Below, in pieces: positions 25,723 through 34,995 of a DNA stretch of 64,000 nt (its first letter is position 1; the number at the start of each line of letters is the position of its first letter). The stretch comes from Winogradskyella tangerina. Lineage in GTDB: Bacteria; Bacteroidota; Bacteroidia; Flavobacteriales; Flavobacteriaceae. The notes below the pieces were generated by a model that was not told where the DNA came from, made no database searches, and saw only the letters and a list, made by a program, of their open reading frames with translations. Location: the NCBI RefSeq assembly GCF_003260205.1, contig NZ_QERF01000002.1:372001-436000 (forward strand). The letters run 5' to 3'. Both the position numbers and the translations under genes were made by a program.

Positions 25723-27132
25723 TCAGACTTTTAAAATTTTTAATATAATTTTTGTTTCATTTATTACCTCATCAGCAATAACCTCCAAGGATATTTTGGG
25801 ATTACTTTTTATCAAATCTTTAATAATTATCAACCCTGGATAAGGGTTTTTCCATGAAGTGTCTCTGGGATAGTTCGGAATTTTGCCTTTTAAATAATCA
25901 GCAAGATCATTGTCAAGTGCAGGCTCATTAATGAATTCAACATAATATTCCTTGCCTTTATTATAACCATTTATATGTAAATCATCTTTAGTGTTATGTA
26001 CTATTCCATTTCTCCACAGGTTCCATAATATTAATATGAAATCAAATAATTCATAATTATTTTTATCCGGTGTTATCTTTGGATAATAATGTTCCTGCTT
26101 ATCAAAACAAAAATTGGTTAAAACTTTTCTATCATTATAATTTTCTTCAAAGTCTTTTAAGATTTGGAAGATGCTTTTTCCTTCATACTTAATATCATAG
26201 TCCGTATATCCTGCGCTGACTAATTCGTAGTCAAACATTAAATGATGTGTAAGCTCATAAACAAGAAAAATCTGTTCTATTTCATTTAGTGCCCTATTTA
26301 TTTTATCGGCATCTTTAGTTGTAATCCCTCTCTTCAAATTGCGTATTGCACTTAATGGATTTAATTGCTGTAAATTATGTTTATACCCTAACACATATGA
26401 CTTTCTGCGGCCAGAAAGTAGCTTAGTCAATACTGGACTGTGAAAATAAATATCCAAAAAATAGAATACTTCTTTGTAAAGCAGTTTTGAAATCTCATGT
26501 AAAATTGTATCTTCAGGGTGTTGTATATTTATTCTAAATGTGCAAACTAGTGTATTATCGTCATAGGCATCCTCAGTTTCTAACCCTAACTTTTCACTTA
26601 AGACTAGTATCTGTTGACTAGATTTTATATTGTCTTTTGAGCTTTCTACATTGAACAAATAGTTTTTTTTATTTGTTATCGCGCAATCTATAACTGGTAA
26701 AAAAAGTAAAAGATCTTCAGCGTCATTTTCATAATCTAAGTTATTCTTTGTGTTCTTTAAGACGTATGTTTTAGATTCTTCGTCTATATAATAGTCGTAA
26801 AACAAATAGCCATTAATACCTTTACTCACTCTTAAGTCTTCAAATCGCCTATTAACTCTTACATCAACCTGTTTGAGTATCTCATTTTGGGCTAAGTCAA
26901 TATTCAAGCTATCTACAGCCTCACTATCAGTAAAAGGAAAATCAAAATAGTGATACGAATCTAAAAGTACACCATAAGCGATCTGTTCTAGTTTTATCTG
27001 ATAGGCCTCCTTTAAAGATATTTTTGAACCTTTTAGGAAAATCGAACTCAAAATGTACTTATTTATTTTTTCTACATACTTGTCAATTTTATGGTGATGT
27101 TCCTTTTTTTCTTTGTGACTGAGTGGAATCAT
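25723..27132 (-). CDS. degenerate histidine-kinase-like protein
   Basis: A 469-residue protein without a membrane segment. The region about 245-270 (YKHNLQQLNPLSAIRNLKR) looks like a DHp helix with His252. The C-terminal part looks like a HATPase core: WNLWRNGIVHNTK (371-382, N-box style Asn), INEPALDND (402-410, G1-like without the usual D-x-G-x-G), and NPYPGLIIIKDLIK (430-442, G2-like). Several ATP-binding glycines are missing, so it may be a divergent or non-catalytic kinase. It has a 4-base overlap with the decarboxylase stop and is two bases before the receiver-domain gene. Confidence 0.5.
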   Translation of the reverse strand: MIPLSHKEKKEHHHKIDKYVEKINKYILSSIFLKGSKISLKEAYQIKLEQIAYGVLLDSYHYFDFPFTDSEAVDSLNIDLAQNEILKQVDVRVNRRFEDLRVSKGINGYLFYDYYIDEESKTYVLKNTKNNLDYENDAEDLLLFLPVIDCAITNKKNYLFNVESSKDNIKSSQQILVLSEKLGLETEDAYDDNTLVCTFRINIQHPEDTILHEISKLLYKEVFYFLDIYFHSPVLTKLLSGRRKSYVLGYKHNLQQLNPLSAIRNLKRGITTKDADKINRALNEIEQIFLVYELTHHLMFDYELVSAGYTDYDIKYEGKSIFQILKDFEENYNDRKVLTNFCFDKQEHYYPKITPDKNNYELFDFILILWNLWRNGIVHNTKDDLHINGYNKGKEYYVEFINEPALDNDLADYLKGKIPNYPRDTSWKNPYPGLIIIKDLIKSNPKISLEVIADEVINETKIILKILKV

Positions 27133-28619
27133 TTAAATATATTTTTGGTTGTATTACCTATTCTAATCACATCTTTTACTAAGTCTTCGAAATCCTCTTT
27201 TACTGTTCTGTGGTTGACATTCGCAATTCTAATACAATACTTGTTTTCAATATATACATGAGACGTTACGGCACAGCCAAATTCTTGAAGTTCAACCACA
27301 ATCTCTCTATTTAATTTATTCAACCCCTCTTCAGACATTTTTTCTTGAGGTACAAATCGAAAGCATACAATATTCATTGTAACTGGGGTTACCAATTCCA
27401 ACAGCTCCTCATCATCTACTAATTCCCCTAAATAATATGACTGAGCAATATTTTGCTGTACTATTTCACCAATTTTGTTAAGACCCTGTTCCTTTAACAT
27501 CATCCATATTTTTAATGCCCTAAAACCACGGGTCATTTCAATGCTATAGTTGAAAATTGGATCTGGTCCGGACGCGAGGCCTCTGGCGTGTACTTGCAAA
27601 TAATCTGGCTGTATTGCAAATGCATTTCTGTGATGGTGCTTATTTTTTACCAACAGACAGCCTGTCCCGAAAGGCAATGACATCCATTTATGAGTATCAA
27701 ATGCAAGACTGTCGGCTGCATTCATTGATTTAAGCATTTTTTTATGCGAAGGTGCAAACTTCGCAAACGCTCCAAATGCACCATCTACATGCATCCAAAG
27801 CCCCTCGCGCTTACAAATTTTACTTATCTCATCTAAAGGGTCTATTGCTCCCGTATTTACAGTACCAACATTTGCAACAATACAAAACGGAACGTTACCC
27901 TTTTTTCGATCTTCAATTATAGCTTGCTCTAATTTTTGAACATCAATTTGAAATTCTGACGTGGTGTCAACTAAAGTTACAGAATTTATACCTAGGCCCA
28001 TGATATCTGCAGCTTTAATTACACAACTATGAGCTTCAGTAGAAGTATATATAATCAATCTAGAGTTGTATTCTAACATTCCCTGTTTGCGCACAACTTG
28101 ATTGGTCGCTTTGTCTCTTGCTATAAGAAGCGCTGTTAAATTTGCTGTGGATGTACCACTTACAAGTATACCGCTGGCATTATTCGGAAATCCCATCATT
28201 TTTTTTAGCCAATCTATAACCTGCTTCTCAATATACATGGCACCATGGTCTCCAGTGCAAACATCTGGGTTTAAGCCTGCAACTAATATCTCCGAAAGAA
28301 TGGACGAAACTGTACCTGTCCCCTGTACCCAAGACCAGAATTTGGGGTGAATATTACCTTTGTAATAAGGGGTTAAATTTTCTTTAATATCTTGATATAC
28401 TTTGTTTAAATTTTTAGGTTCTATCGGAAGGGCTTCACCTAATATTGCGCCTTTACTATCATCCGTTGGTTGCGTCCATACAGGTTGATTACGAATATCC
28501 TTAAGTAAAGCAAACATATCTTTGACCATTTTATGAGCCAAGTCTTCCATTTCATCCCAATCCTTAGGGTCAAAAGATTTTTCGTACTTGAGTAACTCTT
28601 TATAATTCATAATTAACAA
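27129..28619 (-). CDS. PLP-dependent group II amino acid decarboxylase
   Basis: A 496-residue enzyme of the aromatic-amino-acid/glutamate decarboxylase family (group II). It shows GILVSGTSTANLTAL, EAHSCVIKAADIMG, NVGTVNTGAIDPLDEI, WMHVDGAFGAFAKF (Asp-x-Ala motif holding the pyridine ring) and FDTHKWMSLPFGTGCLLV with the PLP lysine in DTHK. The length is normal for the family. It would release an amine and CO2 from an amino acid; which one is not certain. Initiation may be at the second Met (28610), and the frame overlaps the ABC ATPase stop by 20 bases. In an operon with an importer, the amine precursor or product may be the transported ligand. Confidence 0.88.
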   Translation of the reverse strand: MLIMNYKELLKYEKSFDPKDWDEMEDLAHKMVKDMFALLKDIRNQPVWTQPTDDSKGAILGEALPIEPKNLNKVYQDIKENLTPYYKGNIHPKFWSWVQGTGTVSSILSEILVAGLNPDVCTGDHGAMYIEKQVIDWLKKMMGFPNNASGILVSGTSTANLTALLIARDKATNQVVRKQGMLEYNSRLIIYTSTEAHSCVIKAADIMGLGINSVTLVDTTSEFQIDVQKLEQAIIEDRKKGNVPFCIVANVGTVNTGAIDPLDEISKICKREGLWMHVDGAFGAFAKFAPSHKKMLKSMNAADSLAFDTHKWMSLPFGTGCLLVKNKHHHRNAFAIQPDYLQVHARGLASGPDPIFNYSIEMTRGFRALKIWMMLKEQGLNKIGEIVQQNIAQSYYLGELVDDEELLELVTPVTMNIVCFRFVPQEKMSEEGLNKLNREIVVELQEFGCAVTSHVYIENKYCIRIANVNHRTVKEDFEDLVKDVIRIGNTTKNIFK

Positions 28620-29631
28620 CTTCGATTATATCTTCAAATTTTCCATTTTTATTAAATCTCAAAACTTTTCCCTTTAAAAACAATTTACACCCGGAAATTG
28701 ATTTCGTCATGAGATTTATCCTTTGTCCATCTAGCAGTTCTATCTGAGCATATTTATCATTTTTATATAAAATATTAAAATCAAATCCCAAGGTATCTGA
28801 ATAGCCAATATTGTTTTCATCTAAACTTATGAAAAAAAAGTCTTCTCCTTTTGCAAGTTGAATTTGATTATCTCTATCAAAAGTACATTTCATGATTTTT
28901 GCATTTGGGTATTTTACAGCCTCCAAAGCCTCTAATAATTTAGGTTTTTCTAAAAAGTTATTCAGTGAATCTATATAAATGGAGCTATCTTTAGAAAGTT
29001 CATCTCGGTAAATATATGCAATATCGTCTGCAACCAATTGTGCTTCATCTAAATGGTGAGTAACATAAATACCCAAGGTATTTGTCCCGAGTATAATTTC
29101 CCTGAGTTGATTGAGAAATTGTGCCCTAGTTCGTGCATCAAGTCCCTTTGCTGGCTCATCCATCATGATGGTGTCCGGATTTATACTTAAGGCTCTTAAT
29201 AAAGCTATTCTTTGTCTTTGACCTCCACTTAAATTATTAACCGAAGTTTTACTCTTTAGAACTTCTTCGAGCCCTAAACTCTTTTTAAACGTTTCGAATG
29301 TTTTATTATCAAATAAGTATTTGTAGGCCTTAACACTCTTGAAATAAATGGCGTTATCTAGAGGCGACAAAAATTCCATCAAAACAGGTTCTTGGGGCAA
29401 GTAAGAGACCACATTTTTTTTACTGACAATATCAACAGAGCCAGCACTAGGTGAAAGGTTACCAAGCATAAGTTTCAGCAATGTTGATTTACCGACACCG
29501 CTTTCCCCAAGCAGTGCAATTATGTGGCCTTTGTCTTCATGCCTTTTATTGAAACTAAGCGAAAGATTCTTAAAAATGAGTTGGTCTTTGGTATATCCAA
29601 AACTTGTATTATGAAGTTCTATTTTACTCAT
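28600..29631 (-). CDS. ABC transporter ATP-binding protein
   Basis: An ABC ATPase. I place the start at 29631 (MSKIELHNTSFGY), residue 21 of the longest frame, because the extension would overlap the permease gene by 68 bases. It has Walker A LLGESGVGKST, Q-loop YLPQEPV, signature NLSGGQRQRIALLRAL, Walker B IMMDEPAKGLD and the switch His in YVTHHLDEA. A C-terminal segment from about 230 (KCTFDRDNQIQL, ELLDGQRINLM, KGKVLRFNKNGK) is a TOBE-like regulatory domain as in MalK/PotA-type ATPases. The complete transporter is encoded with the next two genes upstream. Confidence 0.9.
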   Translation of the reverse strand: MSKIELHNTSFGYTKDQLIFKNLSLSFNKRHEDKGHIIALLGESGVGKSTLLKLMLGNLSPSAGSVDIVSKKNVVSYLPQEPVLMEFLSPLDNAIYFKSVKAYKYLFDNKTFETFKKSLGLEEVLKSKTSVNNLSGGQRQRIALLRALSINPDTIMMDEPAKGLDARTRAQFLNQLREIILGTNTLGIYVTHHLDEAQLVADDIAYIYRDELSKDSSIYIDSLNNFLEKPKLLEALEAVKYPNAKIMKCTFDRDNQIQLAKGEDFFFISLDENNIGYSDTLGFDFNILYKNDKYAQIELLDGQRINLMTKSISGCKLFLKGKVLRFNKNGKFEDIIEVVNYEL

Positions 29632-31231
29632 TGTGACTATAAATTTTAGAGTTTTTAAATACCAAATAATTCCAAACCATAACACAAACAACTGCTAGAC
29701 CTATTGAAAAATACAAAAAGATCATTCCTTTAGAATAATCTGCCGATCTTCCTGAAATGGTCATGTTCAATTCAGTGACAAAGGATTTTATTTGATCTGA
29801 TAACACATTATTAATTATGGATTCATTCCAAATTAGGGCGCAAGAAATAAGTCCTAAAAGAAGATAATCTGCCTTGAAAGGTTTAAAGAATAAGTCTCTT
29901 GTTTTTTCTAACAAACTAATCTTATGAATTTGTAAATAATTAATATGATCGGTCTTTACCCTGAAGTGTGTTGCCATAGAAAATGAGGTGATTAATGGAA
30001 ATGCCATAATTACATGACCAATTACCCATGAGATGCGAATGCCAAAAGATGCTCTATAACCTACTATGTCCATCCATTTAAACCCAAGTATTAAAAATAC
30101 AATTGGCGGAATCATAACCAGCATAAAAAGAGCTAAAAAAAAGCGTAAGGACTTGGAATTAAAATTTGCCAATATTTGCTTCCACATCAAACGACATAGC
30201 ACACTGAAAATAAATGCTAATGCGGTTAGTATTAAAGCTGAAATAAAAGTCATCAATAAGGTTGGTCCAAGTTTTTCTAATCCAAGCTGAAAATTCACTT
30301 TGTTGGTTAAAAGAACATAGAGCATGGGTAGAATTATCCACATTACAAGTATAGGTAAGCTTAATTTACTGGTGAATTCAGCGTTAATACTCTTATAGTT
30401 TCGGGCAGTTTTACTTTTAATTCTTTGCTCGAATACTTTAATGAATATTATTATTAAAATAACCAATGACACTAAAGAAACTATAAAAACAAAAACAGAA
30501 GATGTCGCTAGTTGTTCAAAAGCAAAGTCTGAATTAATCAATGAATTTGTTTTAAAAGTTCTATGAAGCCAATGACTTGCTAATTCTGTATTTGTACCGC
30601 GAGATGCTTTAAATATGAAATACATTTTTGCTTCCTCAAAAAATGAAAAAACAAAAACAACCATAAATAATAATACTGACAAATTTCTTTGTTTAGGTAG
30701 TACGATATCACGAACTTTTTCGTATTGGTTTAGACCTATCGCATTTGCATACTCCCAAACTTTCGGGGAAATTGTCTGTTGATTTAACCAAAAAAGATAA
30801 ATAACTAAGCTTCCAAATTGCCAAAACTGTATGGCAGATAGAGTCAAGAATTTTGTGCTCGGATTTATATAAACGAACTCATTATTTATAAGTACAACTT
30901 TAAATATGAAAGCTATGGAGGCACCACCTATAAGAGTTGGGATAAGTAAAATACTTAGGTATTTGCCTCTATTTTCACTGAGCTTAATTTTAACAAGTAA
31001 TAAGGAAAAAATTAATCCGATTATGACACACAATGCAGCAACAAAAGCTGCAAAAAACAAGGATCTTATTACAGGATTAATAAAGTTGTCATTTGAGGTG
31101 AAAAAATCCTTTATATCCGCTGAAACAAAATTTACATTAGAAATAAAAGGAAGATTATACCCTAAGTAAATAGCAATTAAAGCCAATAACAAAAATTTTA
31201 TCAGGAAATGCTCCTTTATTCTATATCCCAT
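29624..31231 (-). CDS. ABC transporter permease, fused double domain
   Basis: A 535-residue membrane protein with about 12 TM helices in two halves (about 60-265 and 315-525). Each half carries an EAA-like loop: YANAIGLNQYEKVRDIVLPKQ near residue 195 and a degenerate one near 435 (LQIHKISLLEKTRDLFFKP). Fused binding-protein-dependent permeases of this kind are known from Fe(III)/thiamine/spermidine-type importers. Between the halves are two hydrophobic helices and a short basic stretch. It overlaps the ATPase start by eight bases and lies 11 bases after the solute-binding protein gene. Confidence 0.85.
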   Translation of the reverse strand: MGYRIKEHFLIKFLLLALIAIYLGYNLPFISNVNFVSADIKDFFTSNDNFINPVIRSLFFAAFVAALCVIIGLIFSLLLVKIKLSENRGKYLSILLIPTLIGGASIAFIFKVVLINNEFVYINPSTKFLTLSAIQFWQFGSLVIYLFWLNQQTISPKVWEYANAIGLNQYEKVRDIVLPKQRNLSVLLFMVVFVFSFFEEAKMYFIFKASRGTNTELASHWLHRTFKTNSLINSDFAFEQLATSSVFVFIVSLVSLVILIIIFIKVFEQRIKSKTARNYKSINAEFTSKLSLPILVMWIILPMLYVLLTNKVNFQLGLEKLGPTLLMTFISALILTALAFIFSVLCRLMWKQILANFNSKSLRFFLALFMLVMIPPIVFLILGFKWMDIVGYRASFGIRISWVIGHVIMAFPLITSFSMATHFRVKTDHINYLQIHKISLLEKTRDLFFKPFKADYLLLGLISCALIWNESIINNVLSDQIKSFVTELNMTISGRSADYSKGMIFLYFSIGLAVVCVMVWNYLVFKNSKIYSHNE

Positions 31232-31242
31232 GTCATTTCTCC

Positions 31243-32601
31243 CTAATTAGACTTTTGATTAACTGAGAACAATTTTTTGCGCCCAATTGTTATTTCAGAC
31301 TGTATTTGCTCTAAAGCTTCCTCTTCGGTTAATTCATCATTCCAGCATCTTTGAATATAAGTAGTAATAATTTCATTAATCATATTAGAATCAATTCCAG
31401 CGACTAGGGCGATATCCGCCCTATCTAAAGACTTTGCCAATGCCTCTGAATAAGGCAATTTAGCTACTTCTGGATTTAAATAGGTTGTTTTCAAGGGAGA
31501 GCAAAAACCATTCAAAGCCATTTGAACTTGGGTTGATTCTTGCATCAAATAATTAATGAACTTAGAAACTTCGCCTAAATTTTTTGTTTGTTTATTTACA
31601 AAGTAAGCTCCTCCTCCTAAAATTGAGCTATTTCCAGGTACTTCTGCAAAACCAAATCGATTATCTGATTCTGCAGCAAATAAGGACGGATATATCATAT
31701 CACTCCAAACAAATGCCATAGCAGTTTTTCCTTTTTTCATTATCCTCATTTGTTCGAACTGCTCTACATTAGAATATTGACCGCTATTAAAATTCTTCAT
31801 TTTATTATAAAGCTTGAGCGCTTCAAGATTTTCAGGAGAATTAACAATAACATTGGTGTCCGGTTTACTGTCCCAACCTCGCTTAGAATCTAGGACTTTA
31901 CCTCCCTTTAATCCACCTAAAAAGTTCATTAGTTCGAAATATAAGAAGCCTCCTGGACCACCCTCAATACATACACCTTTTTCTCCTTTGTCTTCATTGG
32001 TGAAAAACTCAGCTACGGTATAATAATCTTCCCAATTAGATGGAATCTTCAACTCTTTGTTATAAATAGAAAAGTACTCTTCTTTGTTAATGGAATCTTC
32101 AAACATGGATTTATTGTACATTAATAGCATTGTTAATGCAGCTGAAGGATAGCCAACCTTAATCACGTCCTTATCACTATCTGAGTTTATGTTATAATAA
32201 TACCCTAATTCTTCCCAATAGTTTTGAAATAGATCAGATTCAAAAGCCAACATTTTACTATCAACACTTGAATTGACCTCATCTAGAAGATGAATGTAGT
32301 CGTTCTCAACAAAGGAAGACAATGAAAAGTTATATTGAATAACTATGTCATAAAGACCTGTTTTATTTGCAAAGTCTTGATTTGATTTGTTGAATGCGTC
32401 ATCGAAGGTATTGGGATGAAACTTTAAATCTACATTTGGGTTTTCTCGTTCATAATCCTCTTCAATGCTCATCATTGCCTGCATTGTAGATGTATTCTCC
32501 CCTATTATACTAATTTCAATTTTATCAGTTTTTTCATCACAACTTAGTGTGATAAGCAGCGGTATTATTACTAAGAATAATATGAATCTTGGTTTTCTCA
32601 T
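31243..32601 (-). CDS. ABC transporter solute-binding lipoprotein
   Basis: A 452-residue substrate-binding protein with lipoprotein signal MRKPRFILFLVIIPLLITLSC (Cys21). The mature part has family-1/8 SBP features: ISIIGENTSTMQAMMSIEEDYERENPNVDLKF, then YDIVIQYNFSLSSFVENDYIHLLD, GYPSAALTMLLMYNKSMF, and GKTAMAFVWSDMIYP. The length and the two alternating lobes fit cluster B sugar/Fe-type SBPs. Substrate cannot be read from sequence. It is the first gene of a six-gene operon; tandem repeats at 32644-32675 lie about 45 bases upstream. Confidence 0.85.
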   Translation of the reverse strand: MRKPRFILFLVIIPLLITLSCDEKTDKIEISIIGENTSTMQAMMSIEEDYERENPNVDLKFHPNTFDDAFNKSNQDFANKTGLYDIVIQYNFSLSSFVENDYIHLLDEVNSSVDSKMLAFESDLFQNYWEELGYYYNINSDSDKDVIKVGYPSAALTMLLMYNKSMFEDSINKEEYFSIYNKELKIPSNWEDYYTVAEFFTNEDKGEKGVCIEGGPGGFLYFELMNFLGGLKGGKVLDSKRGWDSKPDTNVIVNSPENLEALKLYNKMKNFNSGQYSNVEQFEQMRIMKKGKTAMAFVWSDMIYPSLFAAESDNRFGFAEVPGNSSILGGGAYFVNKQTKNLGEVSKFINYLMQESTQVQMALNGFCSPLKTTYLNPEVAKLPYSEALAKSLDRADIALVAGIDSNMINEIITTYIQRCWNDELTEEEALEQIQSEITIGRKKLFSVNQKSN

Positions 32602-33046
32602 CTTTATAAATTTCTCTAAATGTAGATTAGGTTTAAAAAATGAGGGTTATTTAGGGTTATTTAGGAATATTTAGGTTTGTTTTTTAGTAAAAAAAATGAA
32701 ATTGAATAACTAAAAGCATTAATAATAAGTTTAAACTTTCATCCTATTTATTTTTTTAGCATTTTTTCAACTTTAAAAGTCCTGAAGCTTTCAAAGTCTT
32801 CAGTGTTATAATTATTATCAATTTCACCATTTATTCACTAAAATAACAAACGAACTGAAAAGTATATATACAAAAAGAAAAAAATAATGCGTTTAAATAC
32901 CTGTCGAATCCAATCCTTAAAGTGCCTATATCATAAATAATAGAAATCCTATTTAAATGGATTAGACAACGAGTAAAGGAATAAACATTTTAGTTATCCA
33001 CTCTAATTAAAATTTATCAAATTCAATAGAACCCAGAGATTACCTT
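32602..33046. promoter_or_regulatory. 445-base intergenic region with promoter repeats
   Basis: The region lies between the SBP gene start and the stop of the radical SAM gene. No ORF is visible. It contains the tandem repeat described separately. Otherwise it is very AT-rich DNA without a convincing terminator for the RiPP operon, so read-through into the ABC operon cannot be excluded. Confidence 0.4.
32644..32675. repeat. 10-bp tandem direct repeat (possible operator)
   Basis: Three head-to-tail copies of a 10-base unit: GGGTTATTTA (32644-32653), the same (32654-32663), then GGAATATTTA (32664-32673) followed by GG. On the minus strand, the operon's direction, this reads CCTAAATA at 10-base spacing, one DNA turn apart. 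It lies 43-72 bases upstream of the SBP start codon, where an activator or repressor would bind. Confidence 0.6.
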
Positions 33047-34186
33047 TTAAGAAATCATTAACGAAGTTTCATGTGGGAATAGATGTTTTGAAACCTCAAG
33101 TCTAATAAAATCAATTAATTTATATAAATCATCACACCATACAGATTCATTTTTAAAATTGTTTTTATCAGAATATCTGTGTGGTAAATATCCTCCTTTA
33201 CACACTTCAAAATTTCTGCATTGTAAACATTTGGCACTATAATCTTTTTGCCATAAAGTAAATCCATTTTCATTATACACATTATTCATAAATTCTAACA
33301 AGGTACCATTTCCCTTATGATGTTTTGTAGATCCATCGTAACACACCTTAAGTGCATCTAATAATTCATAATTACCATTTGATTCTACAATAACATAACC
33401 TAGCCCATTTCCTCCAAATAAATCTGTCTTTGGGACACCTCCCAAAATTGCGCTGATAATATCTTCAAATAGTCTTATTCTAATACCCGAATGATCCTTT
33501 TGCCATTCGATAAACAATGAAATCAAATAATTTGCTAATGCATATTTAGGAAGTAAGTGATAGTACTTCTCTCTGCTATCATGCGTTACATCTGGAATTA
33601 GGAAACTCATTCTTTTAACACCAATTTTCTTGATCGCATTATAAGTGGAATCTCCCCTCGTATAAGGATCAATTACACATAAGATATTTACATCTATTCC
33701 TGACGAAATTAATTTATGGATACCCTTTATTGTACTTTCATAACTACCTTCTCCCTTATGGTCAAGTCTAAATTTATCATGACTTTCCTTAGTCCCATCT
33801 AAGCTTACACTAACTCCAATCTGATATTGTTTGATTAACTTTATAAAAGTTGAATTGATAAGTGTAGCATTAGTTTGAATTGAAAGTGAAGTTAAATTAT
33901 TGCCAAGTCTTTCTTTAAGTTTTTTGATAAATGCTTCAAATGCTTCCTCCTTCATTAACATTGGTTCTCCACCATGTAGTGTTATTTCAATAGGATGTTT
34001 TTTTATTAATAATATTTCATTCAAATCGTCGCAGATTTTATCTAGGACTTTTAAACTCATGAATTTGGGTTGTTCCAGATACGAGTTATCTAGATGATTG
34101 TACAAATAACAGTAAGAACAATTTAGGTTGCATCTAGAGGCAACTTTTAATATTAACGAAGGTATATATGTCTTTAGGAACTTCAT
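33047..34186 (-). CDS. radical SAM/SPASM peptide maturase (FxsB/cyclophane-forming type)
   Basis: A 379-residue radical SAM enzyme. The cluster motif is ASRCNLNCSYCY (Cys19, 23, 26). HGGEPMLM and VSVSLDGTKESHDKFR are typical of anSME/SPASM enzymes. The C-terminal auxiliary-cluster region contains Cys282, Cys320, Cys323, Cys329 and Cys351 in KCLQCRNFEVCKGGYLPHRYS and ESVWCDDL. The pair GGYLPHRYS...WC-D-D-L is the mark of the FxsB/GrrM/XyeB-like maturases, several of which form three-residue cyclophanes on aromatic-X-X motifs. The ATG overlaps the upstream stop by four bases (ATGA). The neighbouring precursor repeats such motifs, so cyclophane formation on it is inferred, not shown. Confidence 0.9.
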   Translation of the reverse strand: MKFLKTYIPSLILKVASRCNLNCSYCYLYNHLDNSYLEQPKFMSLKVLDKICDDLNEILLIKKHPIEITLHGGEPMLMKEEAFEAFIKKLKERLGNNLTSLSIQTNATLINSTFIKLIKQYQIGVSVSLDGTKESHDKFRLDHKGEGSYESTIKGIHKLISSGIDVNILCVIDPYTRGDSTYNAIKKIGVKRMSFLIPDVTHDSREKYYHLLPKYALANYLISLFIEWQKDHSGIRIRLFEDIISAILGGVPKTDLFGGNGLGYVIVESNGNYELLDALKVCYDGSTKHHKGNGTLLEFMNNVYNENGFTLWQKDYSAKCLQCRNFEVCKGGYLPHRYSDKNNFKNESVWCDDLYKLIDFIRLEVSKHLFPHETSLMIS

Positions 34187-34989
34187 TTATCAAATTCTAA
34201 TTTTTTGAGAAGTTCTTTAAACAAGAAATCGCCATCAGGTGTGAGATGTGTACGGTTTTGGATTAGAGACTCTGTTAAACTAATTACGTCCTTCTTTGTC
34301 TGATTATAAATTGCATTTGCCTGTTCTAATAATTTTTTATCATTAATTTTTAAAAAGAATTTATTATAAAAAATAAGTACATTTGAAAAGGCATGAAATG
34401 CTAGTAAAACTAAAATTAGTGGTCTTTTTGTATTTTTTACACTTGAATAAGCATCAGGAGCATTTTCTCTTACAAGCTTTGCTTTAGCTAAAAATTTATA
34501 AAAATGTTGATGGGAAGATTCATGAATAAGCATCTCACATAATGCTACTTTTGAAACTAGTAATGAAATATGTACTTCACCAGGTTTAATAGAAAGGCTT
34601 GAACTCTCCATTATTGAGGGAGGTTTAAGAAGGATGACCAGTTTATGAATGGCGCTGCTTATCCAGAACGCGAAGTCCGGTTCTACTTCTCTAATTAGCG
34701 CAGTTGAATCTAAAATTTTATTCTTAGCAATTTCAATTATATCAAAACGATATTCGTCCCTTAAAGCTTCGAATGACAGTACATCAAGCTCTATTTTAGG
34801 ATGCCAATTTGATAAATGATTTTTATCTCTTTGACATATTTGAATTATTCGAAATAAATGTTCTTTGAATATATTATTTTCTGGAAGTTCATTTAAAAAA
34901 AATACTTCTTTCTCTAACTGATTATGGAATTTTTTAATTGATTTTTCGAATTCTATACCAGGAGTAGCAAAATAGTTTTGCATTAACAA
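34183..34989 (-). CDS. HExxH-motif putative peptide beta-hydroxylase
   Basis: A 268-residue protein of the HExxH family (TIGR04267-like, now annotated as aKG-HExxH-type peptide beta-hydroxylase). The motif is CEMLIHESSHQHFY (His156-Glu157-x-x-His160). The downstream pattern NTKRPLILVLLAFHAFSNVLIFY has the conserved Arg-Pro then hydrophobic helix of that family, and HLSNW is another family segment. Members are encoded beside FxsB-type radical SAM enzymes and are thought to hydroxylate peptide side chains with Fe(II) and 2-oxoglutarate. It lies six bases after the precursor gene and overlaps the radical SAM gene by four. Confidence 0.85.
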   Translation of the reverse strand: MLMQNYFATPGIEFEKSIKKFHNQLEKEVFFLNELPENNIFKEHLFRIIQICQRDKNHLSNWHPKIELDVLSFEALRDEYRFDIIEIAKNKILDSTALIREVEPDFAFWISSAIHKLVILLKPPSIMESSSLSIKPGEVHISLLVSKVALCEMLIHESSHQHFYKFLAKAKLVRENAPDAYSSVKNTKRPLILVLLAFHAFSNVLIFYNKFFLKINDKKLLEQANAIYNQTKKDVISLTESLIQNRTHLTPDGDFLFKELLKKLEFDK

Positions 34990-34995
34990 TTAAAA

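Noticed and set aside
27129-32601. Export system of the RiPP operon
   Set aside because: The ABC transporter has a solute-binding lipoprotein and an importer-type permease, which fits uptake and not peptide export, and 445 bases separate the operons.
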